From the NCBI GenBank assembly GCA_039881145.1, contig JAYKKI010000095.1:989501-1053500 (forward strand): 64,000 bases of DNA. The letters run 5' to 3'. The DNA comes from Druceiella hillmani (taxonomy: Eukaryota; Arthropoda; Insecta; Lepidoptera; Hepialidae). A model generated the notes under the pieces. The model made no database searches. It saw nothing but the letters and a program-made list of their open reading frames with translations, and was not told where the DNA came from. How positions within the stretch are numbered: the stretch's first letter is position 1; each line of letters starts with the position of its first letter. This document shows positions 36,690-47,990 of this stretch, in pieces. A program made the translations under genes and the position numbers.

Positions 36690-37584
36690 CTTAGAGGACT
36701 CTTTCTTCATGAATGTAGTTTAGGGCGAAAAACCAGTGAAGCATCACGCAATATATGCACATCAATAGGGGAAGGCTTTTACAACCCAACAAATACTGAT
36801 TCTAAAGATTCAAAGAAGGGAATTTCGACCAAAAAATTTTAAAGACGTATTGAAACAGATCCCAGATTAAGTTTGTATTATTTGATAGAGATATTTTTAT
36901 ATACTTATACTGCACTAGAAAAGCAACTTCATGTTTTGGGAAAGACCTATCACACTTTCAACTTCAGAGGAGAGCTAGTGTATGCTTGAAGTTATTGAGT
37001 TCCCATCGTACAAAGAGAGGTTAAAGTATTGGGTCACAGAAGATGAAAAATAGGTAGTTTATATAAATTTTTGGCGTAAACGTCAGTGGCTAGGAGCTGC
37101 AGAAAAAGGTGTATAAAAGGACCGAAATATAATATGGGACAAAAACACTTTTGAGTGCGTAGTAGGGTATGAATAAAGTTATTTATTGGGAACTCTTTCA
37201 AGCTAACGGTATAATTACAACCAAGATTTATTGTGAACAATTAAAGAAAGTCACCGCTTAACTTCCTTCAAAGCAAAGTATATTTTTTCCTTTTTTTATT
37301 TAATGCTTGACCCCACGTAGCAAAAGTCACTCAAAAAAAACTACTTTCACTTGGATGGAGTGTGCTACTTCACCCATTGTACTCTCCAGATCTTTCTAAT
37401 CACCATCTGTTTTGCTCTCTGTCTAATAATTTACCTAATAGAAAATTAAAAAAAGAAAGCCATATCAAAATGAAAAAAAAAATATTTGTTTGACAAAAAT
37501 TTCAACAAGAATGGATCTTCAGCTCTGCCTACACGTTGGCAACAAGTGTTAGATACCGACGGTGCTTGTATGAATAACGATTGA
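36690..37584 (+). pseudogene. mariner (Tc1/mariner) transposase, inactive
   Basis: A cut-and-paste transposase remnant that covers most of the usual length of about 345 residues. The N-terminal DNA-binding part is visible as FLHECSLGRKTSEASRNIC. Further on come TEDEK (first catalytic Asp block, 37025-37055), VYINFWRKRQWLGAAEKGV, then the ARPHVAK-like block as PRSKSHSK with the Asp of the usual HDNARPH lost. The third block, LGWSVLLHPLYSPDLS, keeps the last Asp, followed by HHLFCSLSNNL and the C-terminal RWQQVLDTDGACMNND before TGA. Several stops, frameshifts and deletions make it inactive. Terminal inverted repeats were not found by eye. Confidence 0.9.
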
Positions 37585-38019
37585 TTTTATTGACTACGTA
37601 TAAAAAGTTGAAATGTTATGTACAGTGATGACAGGTTTATATTTGCCAATCTAATATATATTGTCGGGCATCGTTTTTTCATATATTTTGTATTTTCCAA
37701 ATTAAGTATTTACCAATTAATTATTGGATGCAATTTCAGTTTATGTAGCAGATAAGTCAGGTATCTCTTTATAAAAAGCTGATAAAAAACATATTCTTAA
37801 ATTGCAGGAATTCATGTCTACTATTATGTTAGTATATACTAGCTTTATTATTACTTTAGGCCATATTTTTTTGAGTTCATTTTTAAAAAAATAATCTTTA
37901 ATCCTTAGTAGTAATCTTTAATCCTATTTTTATAGCTATATACGACGAGCGTATTCTTATATGACATCACTTTAGCTGTAGTGTTACATTATATACTATT
38001 TTATATGTACTTTCCGTCA

Positions 38020-38170
38020 TTTTTTTCGGTTCGTAGGCCGAAAAGAAATTTTATAAATGGCTATGCTATTTGTCCGCCTGTCTATCACATCCTAACTGTA
38101 TCTTCAGTTTTAGACTCAGGTGTAATCAAATAGTGCAGGTAGGTTTTTGTATGCAGTAGACTACAGTTAA
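38020..38170 (+). repeat. Dispersed lepidopteran-type repeat, 5' part
   Basis: TTTTTTCGGTTCGTAGGCCG, then TTTGTCCGCCTGTCTATCAC. A decayed start of the GGTTCCGTACC repeat group. Confidence 0.45.
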
Positions 38171-38188
38171 TACATTGTAACATATTTC

Positions 38189-38190
<2 letters not shown>

Positions 38191-38222
<32 letters not shown>
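38191..38222. repeat. (TA)n microsatellite
   Basis: Pure alternating TA, about 32 bases. Confidence 0.9.
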
Positions 38223-38225
<3 letters not shown>

Positions 38226-38229
38226 AAGA

Positions 38230-39740
38230 TAATTAAAAATTTAGGTCAAGACAATACTCTTAGTAAAAACTAATTGAAACTTATTAAAATTGAAAGGCAG
38301 CTTTGAACACAAATAGTATCGTAATTTCACTCAAAGCAGATGATTTTGTTTTTTTGTATTATCATCCCGAGTTGAATGTTATTTAATATTATATACGCCA
38401 AGTTTTTTCAAACTCAATTAGAAGAAGCTAAGTAGTTAGAGAAAAAATTCATTAAGTTTAATACATCAGGTCAAAAAGTTTTCAAAACGAAATTAGAAGT
38501 TCAAATATGGAAAATAATGTAAAAGTGAGGTTGTATTAAAAGAAGTTTTTCAAAATACTTTGCACTATAATATTACAAAATATAGTATTCTGTTTACAGT
38601 AAAAGAAATCAAACTAAAACTTTACCAATAAATTTCTAGATAAAACATGTTAATCATTAAGCAAAAGAGATTATTTTTAAACGACTTCAAAAAAAGGAGG
38701 AGGTTCTCAAATCGAATGTATTATTTGGATATACCATACTATATGTCCAGCATTGATCAACTAATTTGAACGATACTTTTGTTATTTGGAAGGGTATGCT
38801 GTGACTATGGTCTCATTAATTTTTATCAGGATCTGACCATTATAATTGAAGACACGCCATACTATTCCTCAAAACTAAATAGCGTGACATGTGCCGTAAT
38901 CGAGTACATTTGATGTAGGTATAACGTTAAACTAATAGAAGATCTTCTGTGTTTAAATTTCTTTTGTGGATTTCAAGCACAGTCTCTATTAATGAACTTC
39001 GGATTTCAATACCTCATCCTAATTTTAGAATACAACCTGTTATATCTATTTTAACTCATTTGTCTGGAAACAACTGACCAGTTTAGATGATTATTGTTTT
39101 ATTTTAATACCTTCAGTTTAATATAAAAAAATCGAATAGAATTTGGATATGGAAATCGAAGGTGTAGCATAGAATTTCTCAACAAAGAGCAGCAAAGCTT
39201 CTATGATCGAGTTTGGATGCTGTAGGTCTAATTGCATCTAATAATATATCTTTCAAATTTTGACACTGCCAACAATGGAAAAATTTGCTCTTAAGAAAAA
39301 TCAGGGTACAATTATAGAGTCGAAAGATCGTGAAAGGAACTCCTTGGTGATGAGGAGTAAACTCGTCGAGTTTGGACTTATTTCGCTTGTCATAACGTAA
39401 GTAAAAAAAAACAAATATAGTAGATAGGTAAGTATATATAATACCTTTAAAGACATGAATTAATTAAGAAAATATTAGGCAGATAGATAAGTAAGTATAA
39501 GTATAAACAAAATCAAGAATAGACTAAACATTAGTACGTTAGTAGGTAATTACGTTTGTACAGATATACACAAAATCATGAAGTAAATGGGATATTAGTG
39601 GTATATTATGTACAAGTATATACAGGTTTAAAACACTGACTCCGGGGAAAAACATGGACATGTCCGTCGAAAACGATGTTCGTCGGAAACGACCGCAAAA
39701 CGTCTGAGTACTCATATTTTCATGTGTAAATATGTTTACA
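38230..39740. other. AT-rich DNA, nothing recognised
   Basis: No supported feature. 39655-39715 has a short CG-containing stretch (CATGTCCGTCGAAAACG). Confidence 0.5.
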
Positions 39741-39744
39741 GGCC

Positions 39745-39862
39745 TAAGAAATTTAATCCAATTTAAATTTTAAAATTAAAAAATTTAATCCAATTTAAAT
39801 TTTAAAATTAAGAAATATAATCCAATTTAAATTTTAAAATTAGGAAATTTAATCCAATTTGT
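39745..39862. repeat. 32-bp tandem repeat, about 3.5 units
   Basis: AAATTTAATCCAATTTAAAT recurs at 39749, 39781, 39813 (one change) and 39845, giving a constant 32-base period. Confidence 0.9.
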
Positions 39863-40579
39863 GAAAAATCATTTTACCTTGCCATTTCAAGATTAAATAT
39901 CAAATTTTACTTACTTCTTATACTCTAATATTTCTAAGCCAATGTAAGTCAGTCAACCGGTAGCATTTTCCTTAAATGAGAACACGAGTTGTTCAAATTT
40001 GTTTAGCCACTTCGTACAAATCTAATTTCAAAACAAATTGTAAATCAATAGGTATGTTTATAAAGGCCTATAAAATTTTAAGTTTGTTTTTATTTGTCTT
40101 CGTACTTCTTTTGTTTTATATTTACAACTTACGTAACTCGGAAATGTATAGGTTCACATAAGATCCAACGGAATAATTGGTTTACTTAAGACCAAGATCC
40201 TAACATTCCAATCCATCATTCAGTGGTACTGACGTAAATGTAATATGTCGTGTTAAAATAAATAAATACTAACTTCAAATTACATTGTTATAAAGATACA
40301 TAAAACAATTCGTTAAGTTTTAGTGAATTAATAAAATTGCATTTGGTTCATAATTAATCCAAAAATAATATTAAAAAATAACTTTAAAAATTATTAATAT
40401 CCGTGTGGTACAGTGACATAGTTAATAAAAATTAATACAAAAGTGGGTGATTTAAAATTTAAACCTGTTTTAAATTTAAACCTGCGTTCTGTATTTAAAC
40501 ACTTAAAGTGCAAACTAAAACTTGTTTACAAACAAACAAAGCTTTACTTGCATTTACTCACCGCTGTATTTTCCGTTGC

Positions 40580-40700
40580 TATTTGCCGCTGCATAAACCG
40601 CATGCGTAACCCAGTGCGTAACGCACTCGTTCGTATACAGGCAAACCGGCATCGAGACCAGCAGGCGCGCTCGCTTTTTTACTACTGACAAGTATTACAA
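40580..40700 (+). other. GC-rich stretch, probable LINE 5' UTR
   Basis: GCCGCTGCATAAACCGC and ACCGGCATCGAGACCAGC stand out from the AT-rich flank and lead straight into the ORF1 remnant. An internal promoter of the LINE is plausible but inferred. Confidence 0.35.
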
Positions 40701-41790
40701 TAATAAGCTGTGCAGTAAATGCAATAAGGCCATATGAGTTAAAGATGGCATTAGCTATAGTAAATGTTCCCAGCCAAATAATTTCTATTGCGGCGGGCGG
40801 TTTTAGTGAAGTGACCTACTCTAAACTGCTTCCCATGCATCGTGCAAAGCGGATGTGCATGTCTTGTAAGACGCAACAATCAAAGCCCGCTATTAGCCAG
40901 CCAAAAGAACAGACTGGAGATGCACCATTCCTCACGTCGACTGCCGCTACGCTCACGCCATCTACAGGACGCACTCTGTCAATTCCTACGGGTTCCAACG
41001 TGGAGCATTCGCCACCTGTTGTTAGCAATAAAATCATATAGCGAACCAGAGTAATACCAGCCATTCGGATGTTGAAGCGAATGTTAGGAAAACCCTTTCA
41101 ACAGCATTTATTGAAACTGCTACTTTGATCGCATACATAGATTCAAAATGTTATACACTAAAAAACAACTGGCAGTTTAATTTAGATCAGGCCATGTAAA
41201 CTATTGATACTAAGCCACAGTCTTTCACCCTGACCCTAAGTGATCACAGTTGTCGAATGGATGAACTGCAATATAAATTGGATATTACTATACCACGAAG
41301 AAAAATGAACAAAGTAATTACAAAATACAATGCACTTACCGTCGAACTAGAAGCTTACAAAGCCAAATACGATGATATGGATTAAATTAACAGACATTCC
41401 GATCCCTATGGACCAGGTAAGTGCGGCGCATCGCGTGCGCTCGCGCGCGATCTCCAACCGCCCACGTAATATCATCGTGCAGCTAGCTAGGCGTGGAAAT
41501 ATCATCGCTGCAGCGCGCGCGCGTCGTACATTCACCACCGAGTCGTTGCAGATCTCCGGGCAGCTCTGCAGGTCTACGTTAATGAGCACCTCGCACTACG
41601 AAACAAAATTCTTTATGCAAAAGTAAGAAAAGCCAAATTAGAAAAGAACTATGAATTTTTCTGATTTAAAAACAAAATAATTTACGTTCGTAAAACGGCG
41701 GGTTCAAAGTATCTCCAGATAAGAAGTGAAAATGACATTCTTAAAGCCGACTTTGAGGTAATAAAGAAATAGATAAGTGAAATAGATTGG
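40700..41790 (+). pseudogene. LINE ORF1 remnant (PHD-like finger, coiled coil, FP25K-like domain)
   Basis: This is the nucleic-acid-binding ORF1 protein of a CR1/Jockey-group LINE, now broken. Domains in order are: a Cys-rich PHD-like finger (CSKCNKAI at 40711, YSKC, YCGG, then CMSCKTQ at about 40856); a Ser/Thr/Pro-rich linker (STAATLTPSTGRT); a probable coiled coil (DELQYKLDITIPRRK, NALTVELEAYKAKYDD, about 41255-41385); then a C-terminal domain like the baculovirus FP25K fold common in insect LINE ORF1s (RPRNIIVQLARRGN, VYVNEHLALRNKILYAKVRK, IIYVRKTAGS, LQIRSENDIL). Stops and at least three frame changes interrupt it. A short ACGCGCGCGC-rich run lies inside. Confidence 0.8.
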
Positions 41791-43035
41791 GATAATGAAT
41801 TAAGGGAACTCTCAACGGAATGTGCTGTGACCAGATTTTACCACCTTATTTTCAATCTAATTGACTATCTTGTACCACAAAAGGCTACCCATAACACCAA
41901 GTATCCTGTCTGGTTTACTCGTAAACTCATACAACTTGCTAAATACAAGAAGCGATCATGGTTGAAATGGAAAACTTATGGCAGCATTTCTGCCTATAAT
42001 GAATTTTCAGAGCTTCGATATAGTTTCAAGCGTTTGTCTAAGCAATGTTGTCAGTCATTTGTTGCAAACACACAGAAAATAATAAAGAAAAACCTTAAAG
42101 GATTCTGGTCTTACATCTCTTTACTACATGAAACAAATGGCTATCCATCAACTATGCCATCGGGCGAAAGTGCCAGTAATAACCCGAACGAAATTTGCCA
42201 AATTTTCTCAGAGTTTTTTCAGTCAACTTTGGAGCCCACTGATCCATACATAAATAATTCATCAAAAATGTTGAAAGATGTTTTGAAAATGCTTACGTCA
42301 TTATACTTGAACAAAGACCCAGGGCCAGATAGAATTGAACCAGCCTTTCTCAAATATACCACAGATATCACATACATTCCTTTAACTCTCTTGTTTAATA
42401 AATGTGTAAAGCATTGGACTTTTCCATGTTGGAAAATGCGCACATAACATCTGTGCATAAAAGTGTATCTAAACAAAACATAGTTAACCATAGACCCATA
42501 TCAATCTTATCAGTAATTCTCAAAGTTTCAATGAGATTAGTACATGTACATGTAATTACATTATGCACGGACAACATGGCTTTGTTCGTGGTAGATCTAC
42601 CACCTCTAACCTACTACTTCACTCTCAGCACTTATTCGAGTCTTTGGATTCCAGACAGCAGGTTGACGTGATATATACAGATTTCAAGAAAGCATTTGAC
42701 AAGTTTGATCACTTATTATTCATGCGAAAACTAGCATTTAACGGTATCAGGGGCAACTTGCTTAGACGGTTAATTTTGTATTTAACTAATAGACAGCAAG
42801 CAATTAAATTAAATCGGTTCTTATCACCATATATCCAGGTGATTTCTGATGTACCACAGGGACTATAGTAGGCCCTTTCTTATTATATTATTAACGATAT
42901 AAATACCTGTTTTAGAAATAGTAATTTCCTAATGTATGTAGACGATCTAAAGTTATTTACTCTTGTGAAAGATATCCATGACTGTTCGAATATGCAAGCT
43001 GATCTAAATAGACTTTAGGTTTACTGTGACTTACA
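41790..43035 (+). pseudogene. LINE ORF2 remnant: linker and reverse transcriptase, endonuclease absent
   Basis: Begins with IDWDNELRELS and a 206-codon open frame (41827-42447) holding the linker that normally follows the endonuclease. That frame continues into the RT entry block NKDPGPDRIEPAFLK (42310-42354). After a frameshift comes HGFVRGRSTTSNLL, then VDVIYTDFKKAFDKFDHLL (motif A, Asp present), VISDVPQGL (motif B), a stop, INDI..FRNSNFLMYVDDLKLF (motif C as YVDD at 42935-42946) and a last block NMQADLNRL. The match stops at about 43035, so thumb and 3' UTR are missing. The endonuclease (normally about 220 residues) is entirely absent, because ORF1 runs almost directly into the linker. The element is dead. 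Confidence 0.9.
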
Positions 43036-43179
43036 AATAGCGGGTTTTGGCAGAATTTCTGTCACAGGTGACATTTGCAAAAAGTAAACCGCAAAAATAT
43101 AATTATCAAGTCATTGTGGAAATTATTTCAAAGGAAACTACCTACAACGATATATTGTTGAAAAGATTATGAAATTTCC

Positions 43180-43870
43180 TAAATGACAAAGTAATTTTTT
43201 TTATTATAAATATATAAAAAATATCAAAAAAAGTTATCAAACTTGGAGAAGACAAATTTTTCGCATATAAAAAAATAATTCTTCTTGCAAAAAATACCCA
43301 AGTAAATATCAACAGTCATTTCAATCTAAATTATATACAATTAGCCGAAAAAAAATCATAAAGATTGCGAAAAAGAGCGACGTATCTGAATTGATGTACA
43401 ATGGTATATTACGAGGAATGCCTCGAGCGGGAAAAAATAATCGCTACAGAGAAATTAGGTACTTTTTTTACAACTTACTTTATTGAATTTGTTATAAAAT
43501 GCTAAAGAAATTGGTGTAATTTTTGCGAAAATAAAATTAAAAATTATTCAAAGAAAAGCATAAAAATATTTGTTTCGTAAAATTTTGCGTTATCAGTCCC
43601 TAAAAACGGGTGTAACATTATTTTTCAATCGAATTGGATACTTCAAATTATGCAGACATAATTTTCGAAACGTATATAAAAAGATAAAGAAATTATACAT
43701 TCATCTGATAAGTGTAAGTATTCTAAAAATAATTATAAACTGTGCTCTTTCATGGCGCAAATTTATGCGAGTCACGCTGAAAGAAAATATTTTTTTCTGA
43801 AGCAAATTCGTACGAAGTTCTATCTTTTTTTTCATTTACTTACAAGAATATTTTATAACATACTATAATT
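43180..43870 (+). repeat. Helitron/MITE-like dispersed repeat, copy 1
   Basis: Colinear with 44800-45400: ATATCAAAAAAA, AATTTTTCGCA, TAAA..TTG.GAAAAA.G, GACGTAT.TGAA, GGTGTA.T.TTTGCGAAAATAAA, then CTGTGCTCTTTC.TGGCGC and ATGCGAGT.ACGCTG. About 110 bases near 43630-43738 are present only in this copy. Non-coding. Confidence 0.8.
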
Positions 43871-44397
43871 TATTTTTTTACCCTAAAGAAAAGCTTTATT
43901 TGTAGATGAAATAATGGCAAAAAAAAAAAACGAGCAAATAAATTCAAATCAATTTCAAAACAGGTTTATTCATAAATTGTCAATAAATATGACAGTTATT
44001 ATTTGTAATTATAAATATATACAATACAAACCACAAATGTTATGTACAAATACCATAGTCATTTTATAGGAAGTAGTAAAAAAAATTATAAACACAGCTC
44101 CGAAACGGCTTAGTAAAAACATTTCTTTGTTTACATTATCGATCGACTGAAGCGTTCGGCCACGTGTCGGACCAAGGCCAAACATGTGTTCGAAAGACTA
44201 GAGCGACAATACCGTTGGTAACAAATTTTGAGATGTTTTATTTACAGTAAGTAGTGTCGAATTATAATATTGGTGTTGAGAATATTGTTTGTAATATTTA
44301 TTTTATAATACAGTTAGGAAAGAAATGTTTGAATACTTTTTGTTTTAAGCAGAGTCGAAATATGGCACTGGTATTATGAATAATGGCACTTAATTTT

Positions 44398-44520
44398 TAT
44401 TCATAATTAAATGAAACTACGTGGTGTAGTATTATTTCTACTTTATTTTTGATTTCCTTGCCACGACCTAGGTTCAGTTGTATTACAACATTTGCAGGTG
44501 GGATATTTGTAAAGATATTA
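44398..44520 (-). mobile_element. Hammerhead-bearing repeat, copy E (core decayed)
   Basis: On the minus strand CCACCTGCAAATG..AACTGAACCTAGGTCGTGG keeps helix I, part of helix II, helix III and the GTC triplet, but CTGAAGA has become CTGCAAA and GAAA has become TGAA. Ends in CATTTAATTATGAATAA, the family terminus. Confidence 0.8.
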
Positions 44521-44689
44521 CATAAATAATGTTGATATATTTATTTTATAATATAGTTTGTAATTAACAAACTTATTGTAATATCAGTTTGCATAGTGGG
44601 AAATGTATTTCAATTTAATTTATACATATCATAAAATTGTAACAGGGTAAATTTTGTACATGGAAAATATTTTAAAAAGAGTGATTGAT

Positions 44690-45478
44690 TTAACGTAGAG
44701 AAATATAATAGAAACCATAAAAATTGTTTTTAGAATTTTTATCTGTTTGTTAATTTGTTTATCAATCACGTAAAATCTACTACACGGATTTTGCTGAAAT
44801 TTAATTTTTTTTATAATAAATGTATAAAGAGATATCAAAAAAAACATCAAATTTAGAGAAGTCAAATTTTTCGCACGATTTTCAATTATTTTACAATATT
44901 TCATGAACTATGGCACATGAAAAACTAATATTTTTGCAAAAAAAACTCAAATGAATTCTTAGAAGAAGTTTCAAAAATTATATCAATCTAAATGATATAC
45001 AAATAGTCGAAAAAAATCATAAAAATTGTGAAAAAAAAGACGTATTTGAAATGAAATGCCATTCCCCAAGCAGGGAAAAAACGCTAAAGAGAAAATAAGT
45101 ACTTTTTTACAACTTAATTTATTGAATTTGATATAAAATTCTAAAGAAATGGGTGTAGTCTTTGCGAAAATAAAATGATAAATTATTCAAGAAAAAGCAT
45201 AGAAGTTTTTTTATATTAACAGTTCTTAAATACGGGTGTAATATTATTTTTCACTCTCTCAACTGTGCTCTTTCGTGGCGCGATTTTATGCGAGTAACGC
45301 TGCAACAAAATATTTTTTTCTGAAGGAAATTCGTGCGAAGTTGTATTTTTTCTCTACTTACAAGAATATTTTCTTTCTCTAGCAATATATCAGCGAAAAA
45401 AATAAAGAAAAGAAAATTCCTAATAACTTTTTTTATTCTCAATTTCACCCGAACAAAATTGCAGGCACAGCTAGTTTA
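44690..45478 (+). repeat. Helitron/MITE-like dispersed repeat, copy 2 (near full length)
   Basis: Starts TTTGTTAATTTGTTTATCAA..AAATCTACTACACGGATTTTG, a decayed form of the AAACTACTGGACCGATTTT block seen at 62010. Ends AATTGCAGGCACAGCTAGTTT, resembling the (GCGGGC)..ACAGCTAGT terminus of abundant insect repeats. The body matches copy 1 at 43180-43870. Confidence 0.75.
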
Positions 45479-45489
45479 TAATAAAAAAA

Positions 45490-45990
45490 GCAAAAACAAA
45501 CAATAACAATATGCGTAATTAAAATAAATAACTACACTTGTTGACAAATAACTGGCTGTTTGATGAGTACGCACACACATACATAGACAAGTACATACAC
45601 ACACGTATACCCATATTTACGTTAATATACAAAATTAGTAACAAAATGCAAGTTCTTTATGTCATATCTTAATTATTAGTCAGCCTAGCAATGATTATGG
45701 GCTTACAAACAGTATTATACAAATAAATAGTATTTATAAATATTATAAAAAATTAAGCATTACATTTGAATAACGAAGTATTCGGACAATTGGAAAAATA
45801 ATAATAAAACTAAAATTTTACAAATAGGTTTCAAGGTTTTTGTACACTCAACAATATAATTCCATAAAAGTGGCTAAATTTGCTTTTTCTTACATATAAA
45901 ATAAATAAAATATATTCAGACCATCAACAATAATATATTCGCTTACATACTAACCTGGAACTATTCATAAATTGGGAAACAAGTTAGTAG
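45490..45990. other. AT-rich DNA, nothing recognised
   Basis: A short CA-rich run at 45575-45610. If the minus-strand exon at 46373 is real, this lies just beyond its likely poly(A) site. Confidence 0.4.
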
Positions 45991-46009
45991 ATTCTGGGGA
46001 CTAGAGGTC

Positions 46010-46373
46010 GACTAGCGTCACCTTCGGCATTTATTTACATTGAAAGAGAAACCTGACCTGGGAATATAAACGGCGATGACAAAACAAAACGGAATTTATG
46101 GATAGAACCTAAACCGAAATGCGTCTTAATATTTGGAAGCGGACTCATCTACCTATTCAGTCTGCACTTTGATATAAATGAACGTAAACGCAGCATTTTT
46201 TCAATCTGACTATAACGTCCTAGGCCTCAGCAATCAGCAAAATGAACGCTGATCGCTGAGGCTGAGGCCACCATAGTCCGAGTCCGACTGTCACTAGATT
46301 GTCTTAGCGGGAAGTCGCATTCGGAAGAGGTCGAATGCTAGCAGGACGGTACGAGGTGCCAGAGGTGGATGAT
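46010..46373 (-). other. Possible terminal (3'-UTR-rich) exon
   Basis: On the minus strand GTTTCTTTTTTTTCAG ends at 46374, a near-ideal splice acceptor with an unbroken pyrimidine tract. GC-richer sequence follows (ATCATCCACCTCTGGCACC). All three frames close within about 12-26 codons; one would give a C-terminus of 22 residues (SSTSGTSYRPASIRPL..SR). An AATAAA poly(A) signal lies at 46030-46035 on that strand. Inside, CCTCAGC.ATCAGC pairs with GCTGAT.GCTGAGG (46224-46262, 13 of 14). I cannot assign the transcript. A long non-coding RNA exon or a conserved element are alternatives. Confidence 0.3.
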
Positions 46374-46421
46374 CTGAAAAAAAAGAAACAATTACGTTCA
46401 AACGTCTAAATTAGAGATCTG

Positions 46422-46494
<73 letters not shown>
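46422..46494. repeat. (TA)n microsatellite
   Basis: Alternating TA with one TG step. It lies about 45 bases upstream of the minus-strand acceptor at 46374. Confidence 0.95.
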
Positions 46495-46496
<2 letters not shown>

Positions 46497-46690
46497 CGCC
46501 CACGAAATTTTTCAATTCAATTGTTTACCAATAGAAACGTATCGGAATAGAACCACGCGACACATGGTCCCAATAATTACAGAGTGAGACGGCTACAGCC
46601 GAACCGAACGAAACAGCTATCTCTGTTACACATTCCTTCGAAATCACGTAATTATTGTTTACATTGACTAAATAATTCCCTGCATTCGAT
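46495..46690. promoter_or_regulatory. Candidate conserved non-coding element
   Basis: TTGTTTACCAATAG and ATTGTTTACATTGAC (forkhead-like TGTTTAC words), CACGTAATTATTG (homeodomain) and CACGCGACACATGG. Composition is clearly more complex than the neighbours. Function inferred. Confidence 0.32.
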
Positions 46691-46959
46691 TTTTAAAATT
46701 TTTTTTTATGCAAACTATAAACAATATATAGTATGTTATACACCAAATTTTAGCTAATGAAATTTTGTATAAGAATACTTATTAAAAATATATCCTATTT
46801 TTATCAAATTATGCAATTTTCCAAGTTAGAAAATTGCTCGCAAAAGTAACTTTGTATGTATACAAAAACAAAACATTTTTTTGAAATTTTTTTCTAAATG
46901 AAACTTGTTACAAATTGTCGTGAAAATATTGACCAAATATCTGTACTTCTTACGACAGA

Positions 46960-47260
46960 CAATAACATCATATGTATGGCAAAACAAAAAATAGAAAACG
47001 ATTATTGAAAACGTGATTACACGCCCGTATGGAACAAGTGATATGCAAATTGTCAACATGAATATCTTCAAATTGTTTGTTAGAAACATACCTTTTTATT
47101 ATTTTATCACAAAATATATAATATACCGATTCTAAAAAAAATATTTCCTGCTGCGAATATGCAATAATGCAAATATAATTTAGATATAAATTGAACACCG
47201 CCATTTTGTCTCGCCGCGTAGGCATACGACACTTTCAAATTATGCAAATGAAATAAATTT
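46960..47260. promoter_or_regulatory. Candidate regulatory island with POU octamers
   Basis: Two exact ATGCAAAT octamers (47042-47049 and 47244-47251) bracket the segment. Between them lie ACCGCCATTTTGTC, a PHO/YY1-like GCCATTTT word, and CTCGCCGCGTAGG. Exact octamers are the classic POU-domain site; the pairing is suggestive but not proof of function. Confidence 0.35.
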
Positions 47261-47559
47261 TTAAATGTTCATAAAAAGAAAATAAATTATCACAATCTAG
47301 AATGATTACACTTTATTTTGGTATATAATAAAGGTTACTTTACAAAAACTTACTGCGTTATTTCATCGATTTCCAACGTAGCACTCCGACTAACATGTCA
47401 CTTGTTTCACGGGTAATGGTCGACTAATTTTGTTTATTTTTTTCTAACTATTCGTTTACAAAATCAATTGCGCATGGCATGCTAACATGAAACTGTATAT
47501 ACATCACAATATGAAAGAAACGTTTCAAGGCGTCTTTCATTCATAAATATTGTTGTTTG

Positions 47560-47990
47560 ATCATTTGAAATTTGACACCAAAAGTTGTTGACATTTTGGT
47601 CGGTGCCGGGCGCTCGGGCATATTGACAGAAGCGTTTAGGTCGGCTCCGGCGCCGCGGGCAATCTATGAGTTAATAATTATAAATGTAATGCCCTCCATC
47701 ATAGACGCTCATTATTAGAAATTATAATTATGCTCAATATCTGTCGAGGTAATTATGACTGTCCATCTCTACTGAGTTAGATAAAGGTTCGAACTCCCAA
47801 ACTAATTCGTAGGCATCTCTTATTTCATGTCGATAATGCATGAACAAACTCCGGTATCAGACCACCATTACGGCGGTTATGCGACTTATACAATAAGGAG
47901 GTGTTGACACTTAATATCCTTGCAAGTCCACGTCCCCAGTTTCGATCAGATGTAAAGAACAGGCTTCAGGAAATTTATGCACAGCAGATG
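47560..47990. promoter_or_regulatory. Candidate conserved element with CpG-rich core and homeodomain cluster
   Basis: A CpG-rich block (GGTGCCGGGCGCTCGG, GGCTCCGGCGCCGCGG, 47600-47660) is followed by a dense run of TAAT/ATTA cores: GAGTTAATAATTATAAATG, GAAATTATAATTATGC and GAGGTAATTATGAC (47668-47750). After that come TTCATGTCGATAATGCATG and ACCATTACGGCGG. A short frame across the CpG-rich part (DILVGAGRSGI) has no ATG and no match. Together with the octamer island it suggests a regulatory region of a developmental gene, by inference only. Confidence 0.38.

Noticed and set aside
40816..41064. Minus-strand and alternative-frame ORFs in 40.7-42.6 kb
   Set aside because: Shadows of the GC-richer LINE coding strand; the LINE reading explains them.
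47786..47798. GGTTCGAACTCC as a tRNA B box
   Set aside because: No A box or cloverleaf upstream. The GGGTCGAATCC at 52427 was rejected for the same reason.
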